Below are positions 18,494 to 27,129 of a stretch of DNA of 64,000 nucleotides, piece by piece; position 1 is the stretch's first letter; every line of letters starts with the position of its first letter. The notes under the pieces are model-generated. The model saw only the letters and a program-made list of their open reading frames with translations. It made no database searches and had not been told where the DNA came from. The DNA is taken from positions 17,394-81,393 of the forward strand of contig JAFZWW010000034.1 in assembly GCA_017617005.1 (NCBI GenBank), read 5' to 3'. Position numbers and translations under genes: made by a program. This DNA is from Lachnospiraceae bacterium. Lineage in GTDB: Bacteria > Bacillota > Clostridia > Lachnospirales > Lachnospiraceae.

Positions 18494-19048
18494 ATGGGAC
18501 AGATTAGTGTTGAAACATGTGAGATCGAAGGCCTTAAGGTGATCACCCCCACCGTACACGGTGATGCGCGCGGATACTTCATGGAGACCTACAATTTTAA
18601 TGATTTCAAGGAAGCGGGTATCGATACCGTATTTGTTCAGGACAATCAATCCGCATCAAAGAAGGGTGTCCTCAGAGGACTTCATTTCCAAATCAATCAT
18701 CCCCAGGACAAGCTCGTAAGAGTAATCAAGGGAGAAGTCTTCGATGTTGCGGTGGATCTCAGGAAGGGATCTTCCACATTCGGAAAGTGGCACGGAGTTC
18801 TTCTTTCCGAGGAAAACAAAAAGCAGTTCTTTGTTCCCAAGGGATTCGCACACGGATTCCTCGTTCTTTCGGATTATGCCGAGTTCTGCTACAAGTGCAG
18901 CGATTTCTATACTCCTGGAGACGAGGGCGGCATAATGTATAACGACCCCGATATCGGAGTCGAGTGGCCCATATCCGAAGGAATGGAACTTTCATTTTCT
19001 GACAGAGACAAAGTATGGCCTCCCTTTAAGGAGACTTTCGGAAAGTAA
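18494..19048 (+). CDS. rfbC: dTDP-4-dehydrorhamnose 3,5-epimerase
   Basis: Third step to dTDP-L-rhamnose. Family marks are GLKVITPTVHGDARGYFMETYN near the start, QDNQSASKKGVLRGLHFQ with the catalytic His, VFDVAVDLRKGS, and FVPKGFAHGFLVLSD. Length 184 is normal. GGAG precedes the ATG. The final reductase gene rfbD is not in this window, so completion of dTDP-rhamnose must rely on a gene elsewhere. The stop codon overlaps the next ATG (TAATG), coupling it to the exporter permease. Confidence 0.96.
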   Translation: MGQISVETCEIEGLKVITPTVHGDARGYFMETYNFNDFKEAGIDTVFVQDNQSASKKGVLRGLHFQINHPQDKLVRVIKGEVFDVAVDLRKGSSTFGKWHGVLLSEENKKQFFVPKGFAHGFLVLSDYAEFCYKCSDFYTPGDEGGIMYNDPDIGVEWPISEGMELSFSDRDKVWPPFKETFGK

Positions 19049-20040
19049 TGAAGCCCACAGCGATCAGAAGAAAAAAGATAATAATCCCGATTCTTCTTGC
19101 CGTATTCTGCCTTTTGGCGGTATGCGTTGCTCTTCATACCAATCCCGCGGCGATAAAGAGTGATGAGATCATGAAAAAGTGCATCTCTGTTTCGATAATC
19201 ATCATCTCCGCGATCTTCATTGTCGTAAAATATGACAAGATTGTCACTTTACCACTTGAGATCTGGCAGAACAGAAGGCTGATCTTAAAACTTGCGGGTA
19301 ACGATTTCAAGAGGCGTTATGCCGGCTCCTACATGGGAGTCATCTGGGCATTCATCCAGCCTCTTGTTACAATAGGTCTTTATTATTTTGTATTCGGAAC
19401 CATTATGAAGGATGCCCGTTCCAGCGGTTCCGACATTCCCTTCGTGTTGTTCCTTACATGCGGAATGGTTCCGTGGTTCTTCTTCAGCGAAGCGCTTTCC
19501 ACCGGAACAAGCGCACTCCTTGAATACAGCTACCTTGTCAAGAAGGTCGTGTTCAAGATAAGTGTTCTTCCGATCATCAAGGTATTCGCGGCACTCATAA
19601 CCCACGCGTTCTTCATCGTTCTTCTGATGATAGTTGCGATCGTCTGCGGACATATGCCCAATCTTCACTGGATTCAGGTCATCTACTATACGGGATGCAC
19701 ATTCATCCTGGCTCTCGGCATATGCTATACCACATGCTCACTTGTCGTTTTCGTGCGTGACCTCGGACAGCTCATCAATGTCATTCTCCAGATCCTTGTC
19801 TGGGCAACTCCCATCATGTGGAACATAGAACGCATACAGAATCCGACACTTGTGTCAATTTTGAAGCTCAACCCGGTTGTCTACATCGTTACCGGATACC
19901 GTGATGCGATCTACGGTGATATATGGTTCTTCGAAAGATTCTATTCTACCGTTTATTTCTGGATCGCATGTGCCCTGCTCTTCGGCTTTGGTGCGATCAT
20001 ATACAAGAGATTAAAGCCGCACTTTGCGGATGTATTATAA
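19048..20040 (+). CDS. Polysaccharide ABC exporter permease (Wzm/TagG family)
   Basis: Membrane subunit of an ABC exporter for undecaprenyl-linked polysaccharide. The core has the ABC-2 pattern FKRRYAGSYMGVIWAFIQPL, then VPWFFFSEALSTGTSALLEYSYLVKK and a final NPVVYIVTGYRDAIYG with six helices. The N-terminus carries about 75 extra residues with two additional hydrophobic segments (10-30, 48-62) not usual in TagG. Partner of the ATPase that follows. In Gram-positives this pair exports teichoic acid or rhamnan to the cell surface; the neighbours favour a rhamnose-type glycan. Confidence 0.9.
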   Translation: MKPTAIRRKKIIIPILLAVFCLLAVCVALHTNPAAIKSDEIMKKCISVSIIIISAIFIVVKYDKIVTLPLEIWQNRRLILKLAGNDFKRRYAGSYMGVIWAFIQPLVTIGLYYFVFGTIMKDARSSGSDIPFVLFLTCGMVPWFFFSEALSTGTSALLEYSYLVKKVVFKISVLPIIKVFAALITHAFFIVLLMIVAIVCGHMPNLHWIQVIYYTGCTFILALGICYTTCSLVVFVRDLGQLINVILQILVWATPIMWNIERIQNPTLVSILKLNPVVYIVTGYRDAIYGDIWFFERFYSTVYFWIACALLFGFGAIIYKRLKPHFADVL

Positions 20041-20044
20041 AAAG

Positions 20045-21262
20045 ATGTCAGAAGAATTTGCCGTAAGGGCGACCAAAATTGAAAAAAGATACAAGCTCTA
20101 CGAACGCAACCGCGACCGTATGCTTGATGCACTCGGGCTTTCCGGCAAGAAGGAACGCTTCAAGTTCCACTATGCCTTAAAGGGTGTCGACTTCGAGGTG
20201 AAGAAGGGCGAGACCGTCGGTATCATCGGAACGAACGGATCAGGTAAGTCCACACTTCTCAAGATCCTCACCGGGGTCCTCACACCCACGGAAGGCGAGG
20301 TAGAGGTAAACGGAAGGATCTCCGCACTCCTTGAACTCGGTGCCGGCTTTAACATGGATTACAACGGTATCGAGAACATCTATCTCAACGGCACCATGAT
20401 GGGCTTTTCCAAGGATGAGATTGATAAAAAGCTTGATGACATCCTTGCGTTCGCCGATATCGGAGACTATGTGTACCAGCCCTGCAAGACATATTCGAGC
20501 GGTATGTTCGTCCGTCTTGCTTTCGCCGTATCGATCAACATCGATCCCGAGATACTCATCGTAGACGAAGCACTCAGTGTCGGAGACGTATTCTTCCAGG
20601 CAAAGTGCTACCGTAAATTCGAGGAGTTCAAGAAGAAGGGCAAGACGATCCTTTTCGTAAGCCACGATCTCAGCAGCATCTCAAGATACTGTGACAGGGT
20701 TTATCTTCTCAATAACGGCGAGATGCTCGGAAACGGTTCTCCCAAGGAGATGATAGATAAGTACAAGCAGATCCTTGCGGGCGGCGGTCAGGCGAAGATA
20801 GTCGAGACGAATGAGAACGACGTTCTGGAATACGGAAACGGCAAGGCATTCATCAAGGATTTCTGTATAACCGATTCCAAGGGTACCAAGACCAATGCCG
20901 TTGAAAAGGGAACCGAGTACACCGTCACCATGAAGGTTAAGATCGAAGAGGACATACAGGGACCGATCTTCGCATGCTCGGTCAAGAACGTGCGCGGAGT
21001 CGAGATAACGGGAACCAATACGCTTGTAAGCAAGACCTTTGACGATAGTGTGAAGAAGGGCGACGAGATCGAGATCTCCTTTACCCAGAAGATGATGCTC
21101 CAGGGAGGAGAGTACCTTATCTCGCTCGGAGTCACGGGCTTTGAAAACGGGGAGTTCACCGTCTACCACAGACTCTACGACATCCTCAGCATCAATGTCA
21201 TATCGGATTCCGATACCGTAGGCTTCTTCGACAGCGACTATAAGATCACGGTCAAGAGATAA
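20045..21262 (+). CDS. Polysaccharide ABC exporter ATPase with C-terminal glycan-binding domain (Wzt/TagH family)
   Basis: ATP-binding subunit paired with the permease at 19048. Walker A is GTNGSGKST (62-70), the signature is the Wzt-type YSSGMFVRLAFAVS, and Walker B is EILIVDEALSVGD. After residue about 245 comes an extra beta-rich domain (to 405) like Wzt_C, which in Gram-negative homologues recognises the finished O-chain end. The presence of this domain suggests export coupled to a chain-end signal. ATG 20045, 4 bases after the previous stop, is chosen; an in-frame start at 20024 would lie inside the permease gene. Confidence 0.9.
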   Translation: MSEEFAVRATKIEKRYKLYERNRDRMLDALGLSGKKERFKFHYALKGVDFEVKKGETVGIIGTNGSGKSTLLKILTGVLTPTEGEVEVNGRISALLELGAGFNMDYNGIENIYLNGTMMGFSKDEIDKKLDDILAFADIGDYVYQPCKTYSSGMFVRLAFAVSINIDPEILIVDEALSVGDVFFQAKCYRKFEEFKKKGKTILFVSHDLSSISRYCDRVYLLNNGEMLGNGSPKEMIDKYKQILAGGGQAKIVETNENDVLEYGNGKAFIKDFCITDSKGTKTNAVEKGTEYTVTMKVKIEEDIQGPIFACSVKNVRGVEITGTNTLVSKTFDDSVKKGDEIEISFTQKMMLQGGEYLISLGVTGFENGEFTVYHRLYDILSINVISDSDTVGFFDSDYKITVKR

Positions 21263-21263
21263 C

Positions 21264-21315
21264 AGCGGACTTTTATCCGGCGCATACCACCCGGTAATAC
21301 CCGCCAAAGTCCGCT
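21264..21315. repeat. Inverted repeat after the exporter operon
   Basis: AGCGGACTTT (21264-21273) is repeated inverted as AAAGTCCGCT (21306-21315), with 32 bases between the arms that contain a smaller CCGG/CCGG pairing. It starts one base after the exporter ATPase stop. No T-tract follows the 3' arm, so it is a weak terminator at best; it may protect the transcript end. The remaining bases to 21429 are AT-rich with no convincing promoter. Confidence 0.4.
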
Positions 21316-21429
21316 TAATCTCATTTAATATAGAAAAAGAGTTTTTAAAGTTGTATCATTAAAGCAGTTTTTAGTGTCGTTCCGGTGCATATTTAACCGG
21401 AAACAAAATATACATTAATGGAGGCGCAC

Positions 21430-23157
21430 ATGGGTTACAGAGAAGAGTTTGAAAAGTGGCTTAGTGACGATTATTTTGACGAGGCTACCAAGCAGGAACT
21501 TCTTGCGATCAGAAATGATGAAAAGGAGATCGAGGACCGTTTCTACAGAGAACTTGAATTCGGTACCGGAGGCCTCAGGGGCGTTATCGGTGCGGGTTCA
21601 AACCGTATGAACGTCTATACCGTAAGAAAGGCTACCCAGGGTCTTGCCAATTACATCTCTAAGGCAGGAACCCAGTCCAAGGGTGTTGCGATCTCTTTTG
21701 ACTGCAGACGCATGAGCCCCGAATTTGCGGATGTTGCCGCTCTCTGCCTTGCGGCAAACGGAATCAAGGCTTACGTTTTCGATGAACTCAGACCCACTCC
21801 CGAGCTTTCATTTGCACTCAGGGAACTCGGATGCACTGCAGGTATCAATATCACCGCAAGCCACAATCCTCCCGAGTACAACGGATACAAGGTTTACTGG
21901 GAAGACGGCGCGCAGGTAACCCCTCCCCACGACACAGGAATCATCGGCGAGGTCTTCGCAATCAAGGAGTACAGCGACTGCAAGACCATGGACAAGGATG
22001 ATGCCATAGAGAAGGGCCTTTACATCTCCATCGGAAAAGAGATCGATGACAAGTACATGGTCGAGCTCAAGAAACAGAGCTTACACCCTGAGATAATCAA
22101 GGAGGTTGCGGGCGACATCAAGATCGTCTACACCCCCTTCTGCGGAACCGGCAACAAGCCCGTAAGACGCATCCTCGAAGAGCTCGGATATAAGAATGTA
22201 TATGTTGTTCCCGAGCAGGTAGGACCCGATCCCGAGTTCACCACTCTTGCTTATCCCAACCCCGAGGATCCCAAGGCATTCGAGCTTGCTCTTAAGCTTG
22301 CCAAGGAGAAGGATGCGAACATCGTTCTTGCAACCGACCCCGATGCAGACCGTCTCGGTGTTTATGCGAAGGACAGTAAGACCGGCGAGTATGTCGCATT
22401 TACCGGAAATATGTCCGGAATGCTGATCGCCGAGTACATACTCAGGGAGCGTACCGCACTCGGAACCATGCCTTCGAATCCTACCCTGGTAACCACCATC
22501 GTTACCACAAATATGACCTTCCCGATGACCAAGGCTTACGGCGTTAAGCTCATCGAGGTCCTTACCGGATTCAAGTATATCGGTGAGCAGATCAAGATCT
22601 TCGAGCAGAACGGAAATAAGGACAATAATTATGTATTCGGTCTTGAGGAGTCCTACGGATGCCTCGTCGGAACCCACGCACGTGACAAGGATGCGATCGT
22701 GGCCGTCGAGATGCTCTGTGAGGTTGCTTCCTGGCTCAAGAAGCAGGGCAAGACCCTCTGGGATTTCATGATCGAAGTTTATGAGAAGTACGGATATTTC
22801 AAAGAGACCCAGTTTACCCTTACCATGAAGGGCGCAGAGGGTGCCGAGCAGATCGCCGCACTTATGGACAAGCTCAGAAACGATCCTCCCAAGGCATTCG
22901 GAGAGTTCGAAGTTCTGAAGTTCAGGGATTACAAGAAGGATGTCGTCATCGATATGAAAACGGGCGAGAAGGGAACCACCGGTCTTCCTTCATCCAATGT
23001 CCTTTATTTCGACCTTCCCGATGACAACTGGTGCTGCGTAAGACCTTCCGGAACCGAGCCCAAGATCAAGTTCTACATGGGAGTCAAGGGAACAAGCCTC
23101 GAGGATGCTGCAGCCAAGTCCGCAGCCCTCACCGAGGGAGTTAAAGCTTTCGCATAA
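21430..23157 (+). CDS. Phosphoglucomutase/phosphomannomutase family enzyme
   Basis: Interconverts hexose 6-phosphate and 1-phosphate, supplying glucose-1-phosphate for rfbA. The phosphoserine loop reads TASHNPPEYNGYKVYW (about 141-156), the metal loop TDPDADRLG (about 302-310), the sugar loop GLEESYG and the phosphate-binding RPSGTEPKIKFY near the C-terminus. The length of 575 is that of the PgcA/PGM2 type found in Firmicutes. The true start is ATG 21430, because an upstream in-frame ATG at 21418 overlaps the GGAGG site (21420-21424) that serves it. Confidence 0.93.
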   Translation: MGYREEFEKWLSDDYFDEATKQELLAIRNDEKEIEDRFYRELEFGTGGLRGVIGAGSNRMNVYTVRKATQGLANYISKAGTQSKGVAISFDCRRMSPEFADVAALCLAANGIKAYVFDELRPTPELSFALRELGCTAGINITASHNPPEYNGYKVYWEDGAQVTPPHDTGIIGEVFAIKEYSDCKTMDKDDAIEKGLYISIGKEIDDKYMVELKKQSLHPEIIKEVAGDIKIVYTPFCGTGNKPVRRILEELGYKNVYVVPEQVGPDPEFTTLAYPNPEDPKAFELALKLAKEKDANIVLATDPDADRLGVYAKDSKTGEYVAFTGNMSGMLIAEYILRERTALGTMPSNPTLVTTIVTTNMTFPMTKAYGVKLIEVLTGFKYIGEQIKIFEQNGNKDNNYVFGLEESYGCLVGTHARDKDAIVAVEMLCEVASWLKKQGKTLWDFMIEVYEKYGYFKETQFTLTMKGAEGAEQIAALMDKLRNDPPKAFGEFEVLKFRDYKKDVVIDMKTGEKGTTGLPSSNVLYFDLPDDNWCCVRPSGTEPKIKFYMGVKGTSLEDAAAKSAALTEGVKAFA

Positions 23158-23167
23158 CAAAGTTTAA

Positions 23168-23201
23168 GGCCGTGTGGACAATATATATTGGCTACACGGC
23201 C
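23168..23201 (+). terminator. Terminator-like hairpin after the phosphosugar mutase
   Basis: GGCCGTGTGG (23168-23177) pairs with CTACACGGCC (23192-23201), ten pairs with one G-U, around a 14-base AT-rich loop. The sequence after it (TAATTTAAC) is AT-rich but has no real T-run, so termination may be partial. A TTG start candidate for the next gene (23188) lies inside the loop and would be masked by the stem. Confidence 0.5.
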
Positions 23202-23214
23202 TAATTTAACTACT

Positions 23215-24618
23215 ATGGATATAATCTCAGTAACGAAAAGAAGCTTAGGCTACATTAAGAGAAACGGTGTCAGTGCCGGAATGCTCGAGATCGCGGAGAG
23301 CATGTCCGGGCGTGATTCGCACGGCTCCGATTACCGCAGACCCACGGAATATGAGATCTCGGTCATGAGAAGACTGGCGGAGCGCCTTTCCCGCACTCCC
23401 CTTATTTCCGTGCTCGTTCCCGCCTATAACACCGACCCCGTATTCTTCAGGGAGATGGCGGAGAGCGTCCTGGCCCAGGCTTATGATAAGCTCGAGCTCA
23501 TAATCGCCGATGCTTCCGAGGATAAGAGCGTATTAAGGTCAATCTGCGACGAATTCGGCGATGTCAGGGTCAAGTATATATCCCTTCCTTCAAACAGGGG
23601 CATTTCGGAGAATACCAACGAGGCCCTTAAGGAGGCTAACGGCGAATATATCGCCCTTCTGGACCATGACGACCTGCTGACCCCGGATGCCCTCCTCAGG
23701 ATCGTCGAGAACATCATCAGCTACTCCAAGAGGATCGGTAAGGAGCCGGATGTCATCTACTCGGACGAGGACAAGATGGGTGCCTCGGGCAAAGATTTCA
23801 GTGAAAGGAATTCCAAACCCGATTTCGACCCGAATCTTCTTCTGAACAACAATTATATCTGTCACCTGACCGTAATGAAGGCTTCCCTTATGAAAAAGCT
23901 TGCCTTCAGACCCGAATATGACGGTGCGCAGGATTATGATCTGCTCCTTCGGGCAATGCGTGAGGGTGCGGGCTTCAGCCATGTTCCCCAGATCCTTTAC
24001 CATTGGAGGATAAGCCCCGCTTCGACCGCCTCCAACACATCCGGCAAGCTCTATGCCTACGATGCGGGAGTCAGGGCTCTCGAGGATCATGCGGCTGCCT
24101 TCAATATCAAGGCTGATATCTATAACCTCAGAAATGTCGGATATTACGAATTCCGCTACAGAGGGGATATATTTGACAGCAGACCCGACCTCGGTGCAGT
24201 TGGCGGAAGAGTCGTTACCGATGCACACAGAGGTAAAATTTGCGGCGGCATCATGGGTAAGGAGGCAAATCTCCTTTACGAGGGGCTGCCGGTCGGATAT
24301 ACCGGATATTTCCACAGGGCTATGTGCCAGCAATCTGCCAGCGCCCTCGATATCAGATGTATAAGACTGAATCCCGAGTTCCACGAAGATTTTTACAAGA
24401 TCACGGGAGTAAAATACTCCGAGCACAGGATCCCCGGAATTGTTTCACTCAGACCTCACGAGACCGGAAGACCTCCCCAGGACGGTGAGAAGGTGTTCGA
24501 TGCCAAGACCCTGCTCCCGGACGGAGACGTTCTTGAGATGAGCATGGAGCTCTCCGCCAGGATAAGAAATGCCGGATACGGGTTACTCTATTATCCCTGC
24601 TGGCAGGTAGTCAGATGA
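23215..24618 (+). CDS. Glycosyltransferase family 2
   Basis: A cytoplasmic GT-A enzyme of 467 residues. After about 60 residues the catalytic domain begins LISVLVPAYNTDPVFFREM, with LIIADASED, the DHDDLL metal-binding block and VIYSDEDKM. The acceptor half has GAQDYDLLLRAM and HWRISPASTASN. This GT2 subtype is common in rhamnan and wall-polysaccharide clusters. The ATG at 23215 has no clear ribosome site; an in-frame TTG at 23188 would add nine residues. It overlaps the next GT2 gene by 4 bases. Donor and acceptor cannot be read from the sequence. Confidence 0.85.
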   Translation: MDIISVTKRSLGYIKRNGVSAGMLEIAESMSGRDSHGSDYRRPTEYEISVMRRLAERLSRTPLISVLVPAYNTDPVFFREMAESVLAQAYDKLELIIADASEDKSVLRSICDEFGDVRVKYISLPSNRGISENTNEALKEANGEYIALLDHDDLLTPDALLRIVENIISYSKRIGKEPDVIYSDEDKMGASGKDFSERNSKPDFDPNLLLNNNYICHLTVMKASLMKKLAFRPEYDGAQDYDLLLRAMREGAGFSHVPQILYHWRISPASTASNTSGKLYAYDAGVRALEDHAAAFNIKADIYNLRNVGYYEFRYRGDIFDSRPDLGAVGGRVVTDAHRGKICGGIMGKEANLLYEGLPVGYTGYFHRAMCQQSASALDIRCIRLNPEFHEDFYKITGVKYSEHRIPGIVSLRPHETGRPPQDGEKVFDAKTLLPDGDVLEMSMELSARIRNAGYGLLYYPCWQVVR

Positions 24619-25589
24619 ATAAAGTAACAATAGTTATTCCTAATTACAACGGAGAGAAATTCCTTAAGGGCTGTCTTGATTCACTGATGCCCTCTGTTCA
24701 GAATGCAGCGATAACATATGATATTGTTGTTGTGGACGATGCATCTACCGATAGCAGCAGAGAGATCGTAAAAGGCTATCCGGACGTCAAAATGATAGCC
24801 CTTGAAACGAACGGAGGCTTCCCAAATGCAGTAAATACGGGCATTCGGGCATCGGAAACACCATATGTTATTTTATTAAACAACGATACAAAGGCAAAAC
24901 CCGGATTTATCCAGAATTTATATAATACCATACGAAATGATAACAAGTGTTTCTCTGTTTCCGCATCGATGAGGATGTGGGATGATGAGGATCTGATGGA
25001 CAGCGCCGGGGATATTTATTGTGCTCTCGGATGGTCCAGATCGAGGGGAAAAGGAAGGAGAGCTTCCCGTTATAATAAACCCTGTAAAGTCTTCTCATCC
25101 TGCGCCGGTGCTGCGATCTACAGGAGAGAGATATTTGATATCATAGGTTATTTTGACCCTCTTCACTTCATGTATCTCGAGGATCTGGATGTCTGTTGGA
25201 GAGCACTTCTCCATGGATTTAATAACAAGTATGATCCTAACGCGGTAGTGGTTCATTACGGTTCAGCGACCACCGGATCGAAATATAACAGCCGTAAGGT
25301 AATTTTTTCGGCTCAAAATAACATCTATGTTGTATTCAAGAACATGTCAGCGATACAGCTGTTATTTAATTTCCCGCTGCTTCTTGCAGGCTTCGCCGTA
25401 AAGACCGCTTTCTTCATCAGAAAGGGGCTCGGTAAGGATTATCTGAAAGGGCTTTCCAAGGGTATAAAACTGTCCTTCGGCAAGGGCCGCGGAAACAGAT
25501 TCAAGGGCTTTACGAAGATCATCCCCAGGCTTGCCCTGATCGAACTTATACTTCTCAAGAACATCTTCTCGGTCATCAGGGACACTTGA
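24615..25589 (+). CDS. Glycosyltransferase family 2, rhamnosyltransferase-like
   Basis: A 324-residue GT2 of the WbbL-like subtype. The fold starts VTIVIPNYNGEKFLKGCLDSL, then VVVDDASTDSS, the nucleotide-binding ILLNNDTKAKPGF, and HFMYLEDLDVCWRALLHGF, which contains the catalytic ED and the W-R that mark dTDP-rhamnosyl enzymes. A hydrophobic stretch near residues 250-265 suggests membrane attachment. Coupled to the previous GT2 by ATGA. With rfbABC upstream, transfer of rhamnose to a lipid-linked glycan is plausible but not shown. Confidence 0.83.
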   Translation: MNKVTIVIPNYNGEKFLKGCLDSLMPSVQNAAITYDIVVVDDASTDSSREIVKGYPDVKMIALETNGGFPNAVNTGIRASETPYVILLNNDTKAKPGFIQNLYNTIRNDNKCFSVSASMRMWDDEDLMDSAGDIYCALGWSRSRGKGRRASRYNKPCKVFSSCAGAAIYRREIFDIIGYFDPLHFMYLEDLDVCWRALLHGFNNKYDPNAVVVHYGSATTGSKYNSRKVIFSAQNNIYVVFKNMSAIQLLFNFPLLLAGFAVKTAFFIRKGLGKDYLKGLSKGIKLSFGKGRGNRFKGFTKIIPRLALIELILLKNIFSVIRDT

Positions 25590-25704
25590 AGCAGGTTTGA
25601 ACCCATTTCCCATTATTAAAGAAAACTTAAGATTTAAAAGCCCCTCTGAACTGTCTTAAATCCCCTAAATGTTGTAAAATCGTTAGTGGATTGGAGTCAG
25701 AGGA

Positions 25705-27108
25705 ATGATCAGAGATAACCAGCATATCCTTAATAGGATCAACGTACTGATTGATGCGGTCATTGTTGCCGTATCAATGGTTCTTGCATTCCACTTGTAT
25801 TTCTTTATCAGACCGCCCAAGTGGATCTTCTATCTTGGGATCGAGTATTACTACGAGATCCTTCCCTTTGTCATTCCCGGATTCATTCTCATATACAGCT
25901 TCTGCGACATCTATACCTCCCGAAGGACCGGAAGGCAGCAGTGGGAGATCTTCGACCTGATCAAAGCCAACATCATTGGCCTCCTTGCCCTGTTGCTCTT
26001 CGTGTATAACATCCCCCGTGATATCAACTATTCCCGTGGCGTTCTGTGCACCTTCTGCCTGATCAACGTCTTTTTCTGCAGTATCTACAGATCGATCCTC
26101 AGGGGGATCCTCAGAACCTTCAGGAAAAAAGGCTACAATATCAAGCATGTGCTCCTCGTCGGATACTCCAGGGCTGCGGAGAACTATATGGACCGCATCA
26201 GGGAGAACCCCCAGTGGGGCTACAATGTCGTGGGCGTGCTCGATGAGCATGTTCCCGCCGGAGCCATGTATCACGGTGTAAAGGTTCTCGGAACCCTCGG
26301 AAATCTCGAATATATCCTTCCCGAGCATAAACTGGACGAGATCGTCATCGCCCTTCCCCTCGAGGATTACGAAAAGCTCGAAGATACCGTCAGCATCTGT
26401 GAAAAATTCGGCGTACATACCAAGTTCGTACCCGATTATAACAGTGTCATCCCCACCAGACCCTATACCGAAGATATCGGCGGACTTCCCGTCATCAACA
26501 TCCGCTACGTGCCCCTTACCAACAGCGGCAATATCTTCGTGAAGAGGCTTTTTGATATTTTTGCCTCATTTATCGGAATCGTTCTGACCTCGCCCATCAT
26601 GCTCGTGGTTGCGATCCTGATAAAGCTCACCAGCAAGGGCCCCGTCATCTTCAAGCAGGAGAGGATCGGACTTCACAACAAGCCCTTCAAAATGTACAAG
26701 TTCCGCTCCATGAGGGTCCAGAGTGAAAAGAAGGAAAAGAAGGGCTGGACCACCAAGAACGACCCCAGAGTCACATCCGTCGGAAGATTCATCAGAAAGA
26801 CCAGCATCGACGAGCTGCCCCAGCTTTTCAACATCCTTAAAGGTGATATGAGCCTCGTCGGTCCCAGACCCGAGCGTCCCCAGTTTGTTGAGAAGTTCAT
26901 GGAGGAGATCCCCAGGTACAACGTAAAGCACCAGGTCCGCCCCGGACTTACCGGCTGGGCCCAGGTCAACGGCCTCAGGGGAGACACTTCCATCAGAAAG
27001 AGAGTCGAGTACGATATCTACTATATCGAGAACTGGAGTTTTCTTTTTGATATAAAGATAATCCTGATGACTTTCGTTACCGGATTTATCAACAAGAACG
27101 CATATTGA
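25705..27108 (+). CDS. Undecaprenyl-phosphate sugar phosphotransferase (WbaP/WcaJ family)
   Basis: Starts a glycan by moving a sugar-1-phosphate from a nucleotide sugar onto undecaprenyl phosphate. The N-terminal half has about four membrane helices (to residue about 130), then a Rossmann-like domain (HVLLVGYSRAAENYMD, about 147-270). The C-terminal catalytic part begins with a re-entrant helix KRLFDIFASFIGIVLTSP and has FKMYKFRSM, DELPQLFNILKGDMSLVGPRPERP and RPGLTGWAQVNG. Length (467) is typical. TTGGAG lies 8 bases before the ATG. A second, short initiating enzyme occurs at 54111. Confidence 0.93.
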   Translation: MIRDNQHILNRINVLIDAVIVAVSMVLAFHLYFFIRPPKWIFYLGIEYYYEILPFVIPGFILIYSFCDIYTSRRTGRQQWEIFDLIKANIIGLLALLLFVYNIPRDINYSRGVLCTFCLINVFFCSIYRSILRGILRTFRKKGYNIKHVLLVGYSRAAENYMDRIRENPQWGYNVVGVLDEHVPAGAMYHGVKVLGTLGNLEYILPEHKLDEIVIALPLEDYEKLEDTVSICEKFGVHTKFVPDYNSVIPTRPYTEDIGGLPVINIRYVPLTNSGNIFVKRLFDIFASFIGIVLTSPIMLVVAILIKLTSKGPVIFKQERIGLHNKPFKMYKFRSMRVQSEKKEKKGWTTKNDPRVTSVGRFIRKTSIDELPQLFNILKGDMSLVGPRPERPQFVEKFMEEIPRYNVKHQVRPGLTGWAQVNGLRGDTSIRKRVEYDIYYIENWSFLFDIKIILMTFVTGFINKNAY

Positions 27109-27129
27109 TCTGAGCATTTAGGAGTTGTT

